Origin: Turicibacter sp.
GTDB taxonomy: Bacteria > Bacillota > Bacilli > MOL361 > Turicibacteraceae
Direction of reading: 5' to 3'
Assembly (NCBI GenBank): GCA_030531025.1
Contig: JAUMTV010000145.1
Location: forward strand, 1-6,985
DNA length: 6,985 nucleotides
Below are positions 1 to 5,309 of this stretch, in pieces; position 1 is the first letter of the stretch; the number at the start of each line of letters is the position of its first letter. Made by a program: the position numbers and the translations under genes. The notes under the pieces were generated by a model, which was not told the DNA's origin, ran no database searches, and saw only the letters and a program-made list of their open reading frames with translations.

Positions 1-2
1 GG

Positions 3-35
3 AGAGATTGTTTATGACAATCTCTTTTTTATTTT
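3..35 (+). terminator. Rho-independent terminator of an upstream gene
   Basis: An 8-bp perfect stem, AGAGATTG (3-10) with CAATCTCT (18-25), has a 7-nt loop and is followed by a T-rich tail on the plus strand. No gene precedes it inside the window, so it most likely ends a plus-strand gene to the left. From 36 to 130 I see no gene; the only structure is a small A/T palindrome (TCTTTAT-TT-ATAAAGA, 111-126). Confidence 0.8.
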
Positions 36-130
36 CATGAAACAAGAAGTATCTATATATAAACAGATAAGTATTCTACATCTAAGGTGGCAAACAAAAA
101 ATACTGATATTCTTTATTTATAAAGACATC

Positions 131-231
131 CTATAGTACAGGGGTCACCTAGCGATTTCTGAAAGAAATCTACTCCTCCGCTACTAGGGCTTAAAAATTT
201 TCTATGAAGAAAATTTATCTGGACTTATATA
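131..231 (-). repeat. Structured ~100-nt dispersed repeat, copy A
   Basis: Read on the minus strand, this begins TATATAAGTCCAGATAA and ends TAGGTGACCCCTG then TACTATAG, the same boundaries as copy B at 5151-5248. It can fold as a closing helix AGTCCAG/CTGTACT (one mismatch), a 9-bp hairpin AAATTTTCT-TCAT-AGAAAATTT (195-216), and a helix CCTAG/CTAGG (184-188 with 148-152). The last encloses a purine-rich GGAGGA segment and a 7-bp hairpin GATTTCT-TTC-AGAAATC (154-170). Helix sequences differ from copy B, but pairing, the TTC loop and the linkers are kept. It lies just upstream of the -10 of the PEBP-family gene, in the opposite orientation. I do not recognise it as a named RNA family or insertion sequence. 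Confidence 0.75.
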
Positions 232-252
232 TTAATTTGAAGGGAAGTAGCC

Positions 253-258
253 TATAAT
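253..258 (+). promoter_or_regulatory. -10 element of the PEBP-family gene
   Basis: A perfect TATAAT lies 34 bases upstream of the chosen ATG. The -35 at the proper distance (about 230-235, TATTAA) is weak and abuts or overlaps the outer end of repeat copy A, so the repeat may have contributed part of this promoter. Confidence 0.5.
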
Positions 259-286
259 AAGATTAATGAAGAAAGGAGATGATGGG

Positions 287-787
287 ATGAAATTAAGCAG
301 TAGTGGTATTGTTAATGGTATAATTCAAGATCAATATGGTGAACGTGGACCGATGAATGAATATGAAATGCCAACGGTGTCACTTCCATTAAAAATTGAA
401 GATGCACCAGCCAATACAGTTTCTTACGCGTTAGTTTTAGAAGATAAAGATGCTTTTCCTGTTTGTGGTTTTTCATGGATTCATTGGACAGCTGCTAATA
501 TTACTAAAACCGAACTTCAAGAAGATGAAAGCCAAAAAGCAACTGACTTTGTTCAAGGTGTGAATAGTTGGATTAGTGAACAAGGTGGACGTACTCCAGC
601 AGAAGCTTGTAGTTACTATGGTGGAATGGCACCACCAGATGCACCACATACATATGAACTATATGTCTATGCTTTAGATACAATGCTTGATTTAAAACAA
701 GGATTTAATTACAATGAACTCTATCATCAAATGGATGGACATATTTTAGCTCAAGCAACATTAAAAGGAATTTATCGTAATAGTTAG
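287..787 (+). CDS. YbhB/YbcL-family Raf kinase inhibitor-like protein (PEBP fold)
   Basis: A 166-residue cytoplasmic protein of the phosphatidylethanolamine-binding protein family. In sequence order it shows the acidic motif EDKDAFP (52-58, the family's DPDAP-like stretch), HW (66-67), the YYGGMAPPDAPH segment (110-121, corresponding to the family's GxxxYxGPxPPxGxH), and YALD (128-131). Together these line the conserved anion/ligand pocket. Length is typical of bacterial members. The start at 287 is chosen because AAAGGAG (272-278) sits 8 bases before it; the in-frame ATG at 266 lies upstream of that site and adds seven unlikely residues. There is no signal peptide. The gene stands alone between its own promoter and two terminators. 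Bacterial PEBPs have no settled physiological role, so family assignment is firm but function is open. Confidence 0.9.
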   Translation: MKLSSSGIVNGIIQDQYGERGPMNEYEMPTVSLPLKIEDAPANTVSYALVLEDKDAFPVCGFSWIHWTAANITKTELQEDESQKATDFVQGVNSWISEQGGRTPAEACSYYGGMAPPDAPHTYELYVYALDTMLDLKQGFNYNELYHQMDGHILAQATLKGIYRNS

Positions 788-802
788 TCATGTAAAGAAT
801 GA

Positions 803-838
803 AAAATAGGCTATCAAAAACAGATAGCCTATTTTAAT
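803..838 (+). terminator. Rho-independent terminator after the PEBP-family gene
   Basis: A 13-bp perfect stem, AAAATAGGCTATC (803-815) with GATAGCCTATTTT (823-835), has a 7-nt loop and begins 15 bases after the stop codon. A T-rich tail follows on the plus strand. Confidence 0.85.
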
Positions 839-870
839 ATTAATATACAGTTGTATAGTGTGGCTTCATC

Positions 871-905
871 AGGATACTACTTTGTAAATAGTGTCCTATT
901 TTTAT
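871..905 (+). terminator. Second, weaker terminator-like hairpin
   Basis: AGGATACTA (871-879) pairs with TAGTGTCCT (889-897), nine pairs including one G-U, followed by ATTTTTAT. The T-run is on the plus strand, so it would be a backup terminator for the PEBP-family gene. It has no T-run for the minus-strand gene at 937-1152. Confidence 0.55.
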
Positions 906-936
906 AACAAGGTTATTAGAGATAAATGGTAATCAA

Positions 937-1152
937 TTATGTTCTTAATCTTTTATTATGAAACAGATATCCAAGTGTAGCTGCTAATAAAGTAATGATA
1001 GAACAGATGAAAAATAACATCCATGTTTGACTTAATATTATTTCTAAGTTCTTAACTATGAAAATGACTATCAGATTAAAAAGAAGAAGAGCTGTACTCA
1101 TAACGGTTCCAATAACACTTATTAATCGAAGTCCCTTTAAAAACTTGATCAT
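937..1152 (-). CDS. Small two-helix membrane protein, function unknown
   Basis: A 71-residue protein. A basic N-terminus (MIKFLKGLR) is followed by two long hydrophobic stretches at roughly residues 10-34 and 40-63, and a basic tail (HNKRLRT). The positive charge at both ends suggests both termini are cytoplasmic. I start it at the ATG at 1152, because GGAG is 10 bases before that codon. The alternative GTG at 1161 sits only one base after the same site and would add three residues. It appears monocistronic, with no clear terminator of its own. A 16-bp palindrome lies 23 bases upstream and could be its operator. I do not recognise a family. The overlapping plus-strand frame lacks a ribosome binding site and is not protein-like. 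Confidence 0.55.
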   Translation of the reverse strand: MIKFLKGLRLISVIGTVMSTALLLFNLIVIFIVKNLEIILSQTWMLFFICSIITLLAATLGYLFHNKRLRT

Positions 1153-1174
1153 TAAATTCACACTCCTAAATTAC

Positions 1175-1190
1175 AACCGATTTATCGGTT
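1175..1190. promoter_or_regulatory. Palindromic operator-like site
   Basis: AACCGAT-TT-ATCGGTT is a perfect 7-bp inverted repeat with a 2-bp centre. It lies directly upstream of the ribosome binding site of the minus-strand membrane protein, just downstream of a possible -10 (TAAGAT on the minus strand, 1193-1198). That position fits repressor binding, but no regulator is identified. Confidence 0.4.
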
Positions 1191-1256
1191 TAATCTTACC
1201 AAATAGAAAGTTGTTAAAATTGTCGATGAAACAAACTTTAAGCCTATTTTTTTATT

Positions 1257-1265
1257 TGTGGATAA
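1257..1265 (-). promoter_or_regulatory. DnaA-box match (perfect 9-mer)
   Basis: TGTGGATAA is the exact reverse complement of the DnaA box TTATCCACA. A second identical site in the same orientation lies 136 bases downstream. Binding is not shown; see findings. Confidence 0.4.
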
Positions 1266-1392
1266 ATAATACTTTTCTAGTAGTTGATGAGATTATAAAT
1301 TTGAAAGAGATTGATTTTAAAATAGTTGATAATACAGAAAAGATATACATATCATAAAGTTTATGACAACGTTTGAAGTGAAATCAGCAAGC

Positions 1393-1401
1393 TGTGGATA
1401 A
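1393..1401 (-). promoter_or_regulatory. DnaA-box match (perfect 9-mer)
   Basis: A second exact TGTGGATAA, 167 bases before the kinase start codon and about 57 bases upstream of the candidate -10. A DnaA protein bound here could influence the salvage operon. Confidence 0.4.
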
Positions 1402-1475
1402 ATTTTATGGTGAAAATTGGACGAATAATAATATGTGATTTTATTATTTTTTTATGTTATTATGTAGAACGTGCT

Positions 1476-1519
1476 ATTTTTTTGAGGAACTTTATCGAAC
1501 TTATAACTCTCAAAAAAAT
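1476..1519 (+). repeat. Inverted repeat in the kinase 5' leader
   Basis: ATTTTTTTGAG (1476-1486) pairs perfectly with CTCAAAAAAAT (1509-1519) around a 22-nt loop. Inside the loop, AACTTTAT (1488-1495) can instead pair with ATAAAGTT further downstream, next to the ribosome binding site. Two alternative folds are therefore possible. The loop has no T-run after the stem, so it is not a terminator. Confidence 0.4.
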
Positions 1520-1559
1520 AATGATATGGTTATAAAGTTATGAAAGGTAAGGGTGAAGA

Positions 1560-2213
1560 ATGTTGATTACAATTGGAGCTATGATAGGAGCAGGAAAAAC
1601 AAGTTTAGCAGAGCTTGTAGCAGAACATTTTAATTCAGAAGTATTTTATGAAAGTGTGGATGATAATCCAATTTTACCACTATTTTATACAGCATCTGAA
1701 GAAGAGATTCAAGCAAAGAGATATCCATTTTTATTGCAGTTATGGTTTTTAAATACGCGTTTTAAAAGTATTAAAGATGCATTAGTTCATGATAATAATG
1801 TATTAGATCGTAGTATTTACGAGGATTGGTATTTTGCCAAGGTTAATAAAGATTTAGGTCGTATCTCAGAATTAGAGTTCAGTTTATATGAAGATCTTTT
1901 AAACAATATGATGGAAGAATTAAACGGGTTACCAAAAAAATCACCAGATTTAATGATTTATTTATCAGGAAGTTTTGAGACAATTATTGAACGTATTAAA
2001 AAACGTGGTCGTGAATATGAATTAGATGAAGGTTTAGTTTCGTATTACTATGAATTATGGAAAGGATACGATAATTGGATTGAGAAACATTATGATGCAA
2101 GTGAAGTACTTGTGATTAATATTGATGAAATTGACTATGTTAATAATGATGAAGATAAGAAAAAAGTTTTATCTATGATTGAAGAAAAATTAAACGAGAT
2201 TCGCAACCGTTAA
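1560..2213 (+). CDS. Deoxynucleoside kinase (dGK/dAK/dCK type)
   Basis: A 217-residue cytosolic enzyme that phosphorylates a deoxynucleoside at the 5' position in the salvage pathway. The P-loop is GAMIGAGKTS (6-15). Next come YESVDDNP (30-37), whose Glu31 is the expected substrate-binding acid, an aromatic substrate-pocket helix with LLQLWFLNTRF (58-68), the catalytic DRS motif (83-85), and the lid KKRGREYE (147-154). Length matches the bacterial dNK family. The position six residues before the P-loop lysine, normally glycine, is Ala7, with glycine moved to residue 6. Start: ATG preceded by GGTGA and AAAGG. It is followed 19 bases later by a nucleoside transporter, forming an import-and-phosphorylate unit. 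The base preferred (dG, dA or dC) cannot be read from sequence. Confidence 0.9.
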   Translation: MLITIGAMIGAGKTSLAELVAEHFNSEVFYESVDDNPILPLFYTASEEEIQAKRYPFLLQLWFLNTRFKSIKDALVHDNNVLDRSIYEDWYFAKVNKDLGRISELEFSLYEDLLNNMMEELNGLPKKSPDLMIYLSGSFETIIERIKKRGREYELDEGLVSYYYELWKGYDNWIEKHYDASEVLVINIDEIDYVNNDEDKKKVLSMIEEKLNEIRNR

Positions 2214-2232
2214 TAGAAAGTAAGTGTATAGC

Positions 2233-3408
2233 ATGAATATCATCTTTAGTTTAATTGCAATCGTTTGCTTATTAGCATTAGCATTTATTTTATCCACAGA
2301 TAAGAAAAAAATTAATTTACAAACAGTAGTCATGGGACTTTTATTACAAGTAATTTTAATTTTCTTCGTAATCAAAGTACCGGTGGGACAGTTTTTATTA
2401 GAAAAATTAGCGCTTAGTGTAAGTAGCCTCATTCAAATGGGAATGGAAGGTGTGGACTTCGTCTTTGGAGGAATTGCTGAAGGATACGTGTTTGCGATTA
2501 ATGTTTTATCGCTTATCGTTTTTACATCAGCACTAATTTCAGTCTTATATTTTTTGAAAGTCATCCCATTTTTAGTTAAATATGTTGGAAAGTTTATTGC
2601 ACGCTTAATGAAGACAACTGAAGTTGAAACTTTTTGTGCGGTAGCTAATAGCTTTTTAGGTGGAACAGAGGCCCCATTAGTTATTAAACCTTATTTATCG
2701 AGACTCACAAAATCAGAATTATTTGCTGTCATGGTTGGTGGTTTTGGTTCAGCGTCAGCGAGTATTTTAGGTGGATATAGTATGATGGGAATTGATATGA
2801 AATATTTATTAATTGCTGTCTTTACGGTTCCATTTAGTACATTAATGATTTCCAAAATGATGTTGCCTGAAACAGAAACGTCAAAAACAGCAAATGCTGA
2901 AATTGTTGGTTCTAAAGCAGAAACATTATTTGAGGCAATCTCAGAAGGAACGAGTAATGGACTTGGACTAGCTCTTAATGTTGGAGCCAGTTTAATTGCC
3001 TTTGTTGGACTTATTGCTATTATTAATGCTATATTAGGATTATTCGGGGTAAGTTTATCAACATTATTTGGTTATGTCTTTTTACCAGTTGCTTACTTAT
3101 TTCATATTCCATCAGCTGAGGCATTTACTTTTGCTTCATTGATCGGAACAAAATTGAGTATTAATGAATTTGTTGCTTATGGAGAAATGGTAGATGTAAT
3201 GAATGTCTTATCACCTCGAACGATTGCAATCTTATCGGTTGTATTGTGTAACTTTGCAAACTTCTCAGTGATTGGAATTCAAGTTGGTGCATTTGCATCA
3301 TTAGCACCAGAACGTAAAGGTGAGGTTGCAACATTAGGAATTAAAGCATTAATCTGTGGAACAATTTCAACCTTATTAACAGGTGCTATTCTAGGAATCT
3401 TTTTATAA
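2233..3408 (+). CDS. nupC: NupC-type concentrative nucleoside transporter (CNT family)
   Basis: A 391-residue inner-membrane symporter that imports nucleosides using a cation gradient. Family landmarks are SFLGGTEAPLVIKPYL (140-155), the re-entrant hairpin that contacts the nucleobase; SINEFVAY (309-316), with the conserved Glu312; and the C-terminal NFANFSVIGIQ (340-350). Hydrophobic helices cover nearly the whole chain, and the length matches bacterial CNTs. In the first motif the family usually has GQTEAP; here the Gln is Gly144. The ATG at 2233 is preferred, since the protein then begins MNIIFSLIAIV as homologues do. A GTG at 2224 would add three residues, and neither has a strong ribosome binding site, suggesting coupling to the kinase 19 bases upstream. 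A perfect DnaA-box 9-mer (2290-2298) lies in the coding sequence. Confidence 0.92.
   Translation: MNIIFSLIAIVCLLALAFILSTDKKKINLQTVVMGLLLQVILIFFVIKVPVGQFLLEKLALSVSSLIQMGMEGVDFVFGGIAEGYVFAINVLSLIVFTSALISVLYFLKVIPFLVKYVGKFIARLMKTTEVETFCAVANSFLGGTEAPLVIKPYLSRLTKSELFAVMVGGFGSASASILGGYSMMGIDMKYLLIAVFTVPFSTLMISKMMLPETETSKTANAEIVGSKAETLFEAISEGTSNGLGLALNVGASLIAFVGLIAIINAILGLFGVSLSTLFGYVFLPVAYLFHIPSAEAFTFASLIGTKLSINEFVAYGEMVDVMNVLSPRTIAILSVVLCNFANFSVIGIQVGAFASLAPERKGEVATLGIKALICGTISTLLTGAILGIFL
2290..2298 (+). promoter_or_regulatory. DnaA-box match inside nupC
   Basis: An exact TTATCCACA near the 5' end of the transporter gene, in opposite orientation to the two sites upstream of the kinase. It could be coding coincidence (Ile-Leu-Ser-Thr-Asp), but is the third perfect match within about 1 kb. 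Confidence 0.3.
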
Positions 3409-3418
3409 TATAAATAAG

Positions 3419-3455
3419 AAAAAGGGTTAACGATATATCATCGTTAACCCTTTTT
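3419..3455. terminator. Bidirectional terminator between convergent genes
   Basis: A 16-bp perfect stem, AAAAAGGGTTAACGAT (3419-3434) with ATCGTTAACCCTTTTT (3440-3455), has a 5-nt loop. It gives a T-run on both strands. It starts 11 bases after the nupC stop, and its right arm overlaps the stop codon (3454-3456) of the antiporter, so it serves both transcripts. Confidence 0.92.
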
Positions 3456-4659
3456 AATCTTCTGTATGAAGTAAACGGTCGCTTGTTAATTTGATTCCAA
3501 TCGCACCAATTGGAGCGGTAATTAAAACACTTAAAATGGCAATGGCTTGCATAATCTCTCCGCCTGCAACTCCCATTTGCAGTGGAATAGCTGCTTTAGC
3601 AGATTGTACAGTCGCTTTAGGTAAGTAAGCAATAATGCAAAAGACTCTTTCTTTAAAGGATAGATTCGTTCCGATTAATGAAATAAGCACTCCAAGTGAA
3701 CGAATCGTTAATGAAATAGATAAAATACCTAGTCCAATCCAGAAAAATTCTCCAACAAGTGTTGGATTGATGGCCATTCCCACAAAGGCAAATAAATACA
3801 ACTTTCCCGTTTTCCAAATCGTATTCATTTGATCTAAAATTACTTGAGAACTACTTACGATATAGTTACGAATAAAGAATCCATAAATCATCACTGTTAA
3901 TAATGAATTAAATAATTCAAGATAAAATTGCTTCTCAATGATACGCATCACTAAACATAATCCAAAAGCAATGATTACTTTTCCAAGTGACGATTGAATA
4001 CGTTCAATGATTGGTTTTGAAAGTTTATAAATGATAAACCCCGTTGCAATACTGATGGCAATAGTTAATGGAATCATAAGTAGTTGTACAAGGATTGAGA
4101 TTGTTTCATTATTTGCCTCTTGCGTATAAATACTTAAAAATGTTGTAAACAATGTAATCGCAATCGTGTCATCAGCACTGGCACCAACTAATAACATTTG
4201 TGGGATGGCTTTATCTTCTCCAACACGTCGTTGAATTAAATCAATCATTGAAGGAATTAAGACAGCGGGACTAACGGCAGCAATAATAAACCCTAAAATT
4301 GCTCCTTGAACAAAACTAAAATTAAGCAGTAACATTGCTATAATGGCAATCGTAAATCCTTCCAATGTTGCTGGGACAGCACTTAACAAGACTGCAGGGC
4401 GACCAATTTGTTTCATTTGAGCCAAACTAATTCCAAGTCCGCCAATAAACAATACAGCCACTAGAGCGATATCTTTTAAAGTAGGGGCAATAGCTAAAGT
4501 TACTTCAGGAACAAGGTTTAAAAAGGCTGGACCAATAAACATTCCAAGAAGCATCATCCCTATTAATGAAGGTAACTTAATATACTCAACTAGTTTTCCA
4601 CAATAGTTAGCGAGTACCCCAATAATAATTAAACTAACTACAATTATGATTAATGTCAT
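3454..4659 (-). CDS. Cation:proton antiporter (Na+/H+ exchanger family), fluoride-riboswitch controlled
   Basis: A 401-residue membrane protein with about eleven hydrophobic helices, of the sodium/hydrogen exchanger family (PF00999-type). It starts with a helix and the KLPSLIGMMLLGMFIGP segment (28-44). The AAVSPAVLIPS stretch (127-137) is the broken-helix motif, and GASADDTIAI (159-168) carries the Asp163-Asp164 pair expected in the ion-binding site of electrogenic members. The later KATVQSAKAAIP (349-360) is also family-like. There is no cytosolic TrkA/RCK domain, so it is a bare transport core. Ribosome binding site AGGAGG lies 7 bases before the ATG. Its leader is a complete fluoride riboswitch, so it is probably induced by fluoride. 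The ion carried (Na+, K+, or coupling to fluoride stress) is inferred, not seen. Confidence 0.88.
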   Translation of the reverse strand: MTLIIIVVSLIIIGVLANYCGKLVEYIKLPSLIGMMLLGMFIGPAFLNLVPEVTLAIAPTLKDIALVAVLFIGGLGISLAQMKQIGRPAVLLSAVPATLEGFTIAIIAMLLLNFSFVQGAILGFIIAAVSPAVLIPSMIDLIQRRVGEDKAIPQMLLVGASADDTIAITLFTTFLSIYTQEANNETISILVQLLMIPLTIAISIATGFIIYKLSKPIIERIQSSLGKVIIAFGLCLVMRIIEKQFYLELFNSLLTVMIYGFFIRNYIVSSSQVILDQMNTIWKTGKLYLFAFVGMAINPTLVGEFFWIGLGILSISLTIRSLGVLISLIGTNLSFKERVFCIIAYLPKATVQSAKAAIPLQMGVAGGEIMQAIAILSVLITAPIGAIGIKLTSDRLLHTED

Positions 4660-4687
4660 AACGTTTCCTCCTCATTATATTTTTCGT

Positions 4688-4743
4688 AAAAAAAGACTCC
4701 TACCCTTTAATCCATGACAAAAAAGGATTAAAGAGTAGGAGTC
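4688..4743 (-). terminator. Riboswitch-controlled intrinsic terminator
   Basis: On the minus strand a 19-bp stem (5' arm 4725-4743, 3' arm 4695-4713, one G-U pair) with an 11-nt loop is followed by seven T residues (4688-4694). Its 5' arm includes 4738-4742 (ACUCC), the strand the aptamer uses for its pseudoknot. Aptamer folding and terminator folding are therefore mutually exclusive, predicting transcription read-through when ligand is bound. Confidence 0.9.
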
Positions 4744-4780
4744 ATCAGCTTTCGCGGTTAATGGTGAACTCCATCACCTA
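4735..4780 (-). promoter_or_regulatory. Fluoride riboswitch aptamer (crcB motif)
   Basis: The minus strand shows the fluoride aptamer in order: AGGUGAUGGAGUUCACC, then AUUAACC, then a mini-hairpin GCGAAAGC, then UGAUGACUCCUAC. P1 is GGUGA/UCACC (4774-4778 with 4763-4767). The pseudoknot is GGAGU (4768-4772) with ACUCC (4738-4742). The conserved AACC and CUGAUGAC linkers are present. P3 is extremely short, two G-C pairs closed by a GAAA tetraloop (4748-4755). The aptamer begins a few bases after the predicted transcription start and overlaps the terminator downstream, an ON-switch layout. It controls the cation:proton antiporter at 3454-4659. Confidence 0.93.
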
Positions 4781-4792
4781 TTCGATACTTTT

Positions 4793-4821
4793 ATTATATG
4801 GTGAGAGGATCAATTTGTAAA
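4793..4821 (-). promoter_or_regulatory. Promoter of the fluoride-responsive antiporter
   Basis: On the minus strand a TTTACA -35 (4816-4821) is separated by exactly 17 bases from a perfect TATAAT -10 (4793-4798). The predicted start near 4786 places the riboswitch at the very 5' end of a leader of about 127 nt. Confidence 0.85.
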
Positions 4822-4963
4822 TAAAAAATTTAAATATACTCTGAGACATGATAAGCCATTAATTATACTTAACTCTCAATAATTATTCGATAGTTAGATA
4901 GTAGAATAGTTAAATCAAATGAGATATTTAAGAGAATGTAGCTTGAATATAGGAGAGGATTGA

Positions 4964-5167
4964 ATGAAAAGAAATCAATTGATTATTATAATGACGATAC
5001 TATTAAGACTTTTAATGTTTCCATTATATATCATCAGCTTTAATCGTCAACAATTACTTTTATTTGGATTAATTTATTTACTGGACCGTGTGATAAGTGC
5101 TTATACAGGGGGAGTTTTTAGTGAGACACTTGATGCGATTGACCAAAAAGTATATAAGTCCAGATAA
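4964..5167 (+). CDS. Small membrane protein, 3' end formed by a repeat
   Basis: A 67-residue ORF: a basic start (MKRNQ), hydrophobic stretches at roughly residues 5-26 and 31-47, then a short polar tail with FSETLDAIDQ. The ribosome binding site AGGAGAGG (4951-4958) is good, and TAGAAT (4902-4907) is a possible -10 with no clear -35. The last codons (Y-K-S-R-stop) lie inside the conserved left end of repeat copy B, which recurs at copy A. The present C-terminus was therefore probably created by the repeat, and the gene may be a truncated version of something longer. I recognise no family. Confidence 0.55.
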   Translation: MKRNQLIIIMTILLRLLMFPLYIISFNRQQLLLFGLIYLLDRVISAYTGGVFSETLDAIDQKVYKSR

Positions 5168-5248
5168 GTTTTTTACATCGTAAAAAACTTTTAGGCCCTA
5201 CTAATGGAGGAAACATGCTTCGCATGGTAGGTGACCCCTGGACTATAG
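5151..5248 (+). repeat. Structured ~100-nt dispersed repeat, copy B
   Basis: It starts TATATAAGTCCAGATAA, identical over 17 bases to copy A, and ends TAGGTGACCCCTG then GACTATAG. Predicted fold: closing helix AGTCCAG (5156-5162) with CTGGACT (5238-5244), 7 perfect pairs; an 11-bp hairpin AAGTTTTTTAC-ATC-GTAAAAAACTT; and helix CCTAC/GTAGG (5197-5201 with 5227-5231). The last encloses the purine segment TGGAGGAAA and hairpin CATGC-TTC-GCATG (5214-5226). It lies between two small membrane-protein ORFs and supplies the stop codon of the first. The AT-rich first hairpin could also act as a weak terminator. Confidence 0.75.
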
Positions 5249-5250
5249 TC

Positions 5251-5309
5251 TGCCTTGAACTCCCTACCAGTGGAGGAAACATGCTTCGCATGGTAGGTGA
5301 CCCACGGCA
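5251..5309 (+). repeat. Partial third copy (C) of the structured repeat
   Basis: A 42-base module, 5262-5303, matches 5196-5237 of copy B at 40 of 42 positions, offset by 66 bases. It keeps the CCTAC/GTAGG helix, GGAGGAAA segment, CATGC-TTC-GCATG hairpin and GGTGACCC. It lacks the first AT-rich hairpin and the AGTCC/GGACT closing helix; TGCC (5251-5254) with GGCA (5306-5309) might replace the latter. The two differences, both in the TAAT/CAGT segment after the helix, do not disturb pairing. Confidence 0.75.

Larger units (their letters stand above)
1153..1559. other. Long intergenic region between divergent genes
   Basis: This holds no convincing gene. It contains the palindrome at 1175-1190, two perfect DnaA-box matches (1257-1265 and 1393-1401), a possible plus-strand -10 (TATTAT, 1458-1463) with a weak GTGATT at 1435-1440 seventeen bases upstream, and an inverted repeat at 1476-1519 that would fall in the leader of the kinase gene. 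Confidence 0.6.

Noticed and set aside
1058..1357. 99-codon plus-strand ORF
   Set aside because: It overlaps the membrane protein in antisense, has no ribosome binding site, and has a composition typical of translated non-coding AT-rich DNA.
2190..2432. 80-codon minus-strand ORF over the dgk-nupC junction
   Set aside because: It is antisense to the start of the transporter, with no promoter or ribosome binding site.
3635..3832. 65-codon plus-strand ORF inside the antiporter
   Set aside because: It is an antisense shadow of a clear membrane protein gene.
4594..4602. TTTTCCACA as a further DnaA box
   Set aside because: A relaxed match inside the antiporter coding sequence, away from the cluster, and expected by chance in AT-rich DNA.
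5196..5237. GGAGGAAAC...GGTGACCC as a cyclic-di-AMP (ydaO) riboswitch
   Set aside because: Only a short resemblance; the element is far smaller and lacks the ydaO conserved blocks and pseudo-symmetric layout.
131..5248. Copies A and B in opposite orientation as ends of a composite transposon
   Set aside because: The 5 kb between them carries ordinary salvage and antiporter genes and no transposase, and no target duplication is visible.
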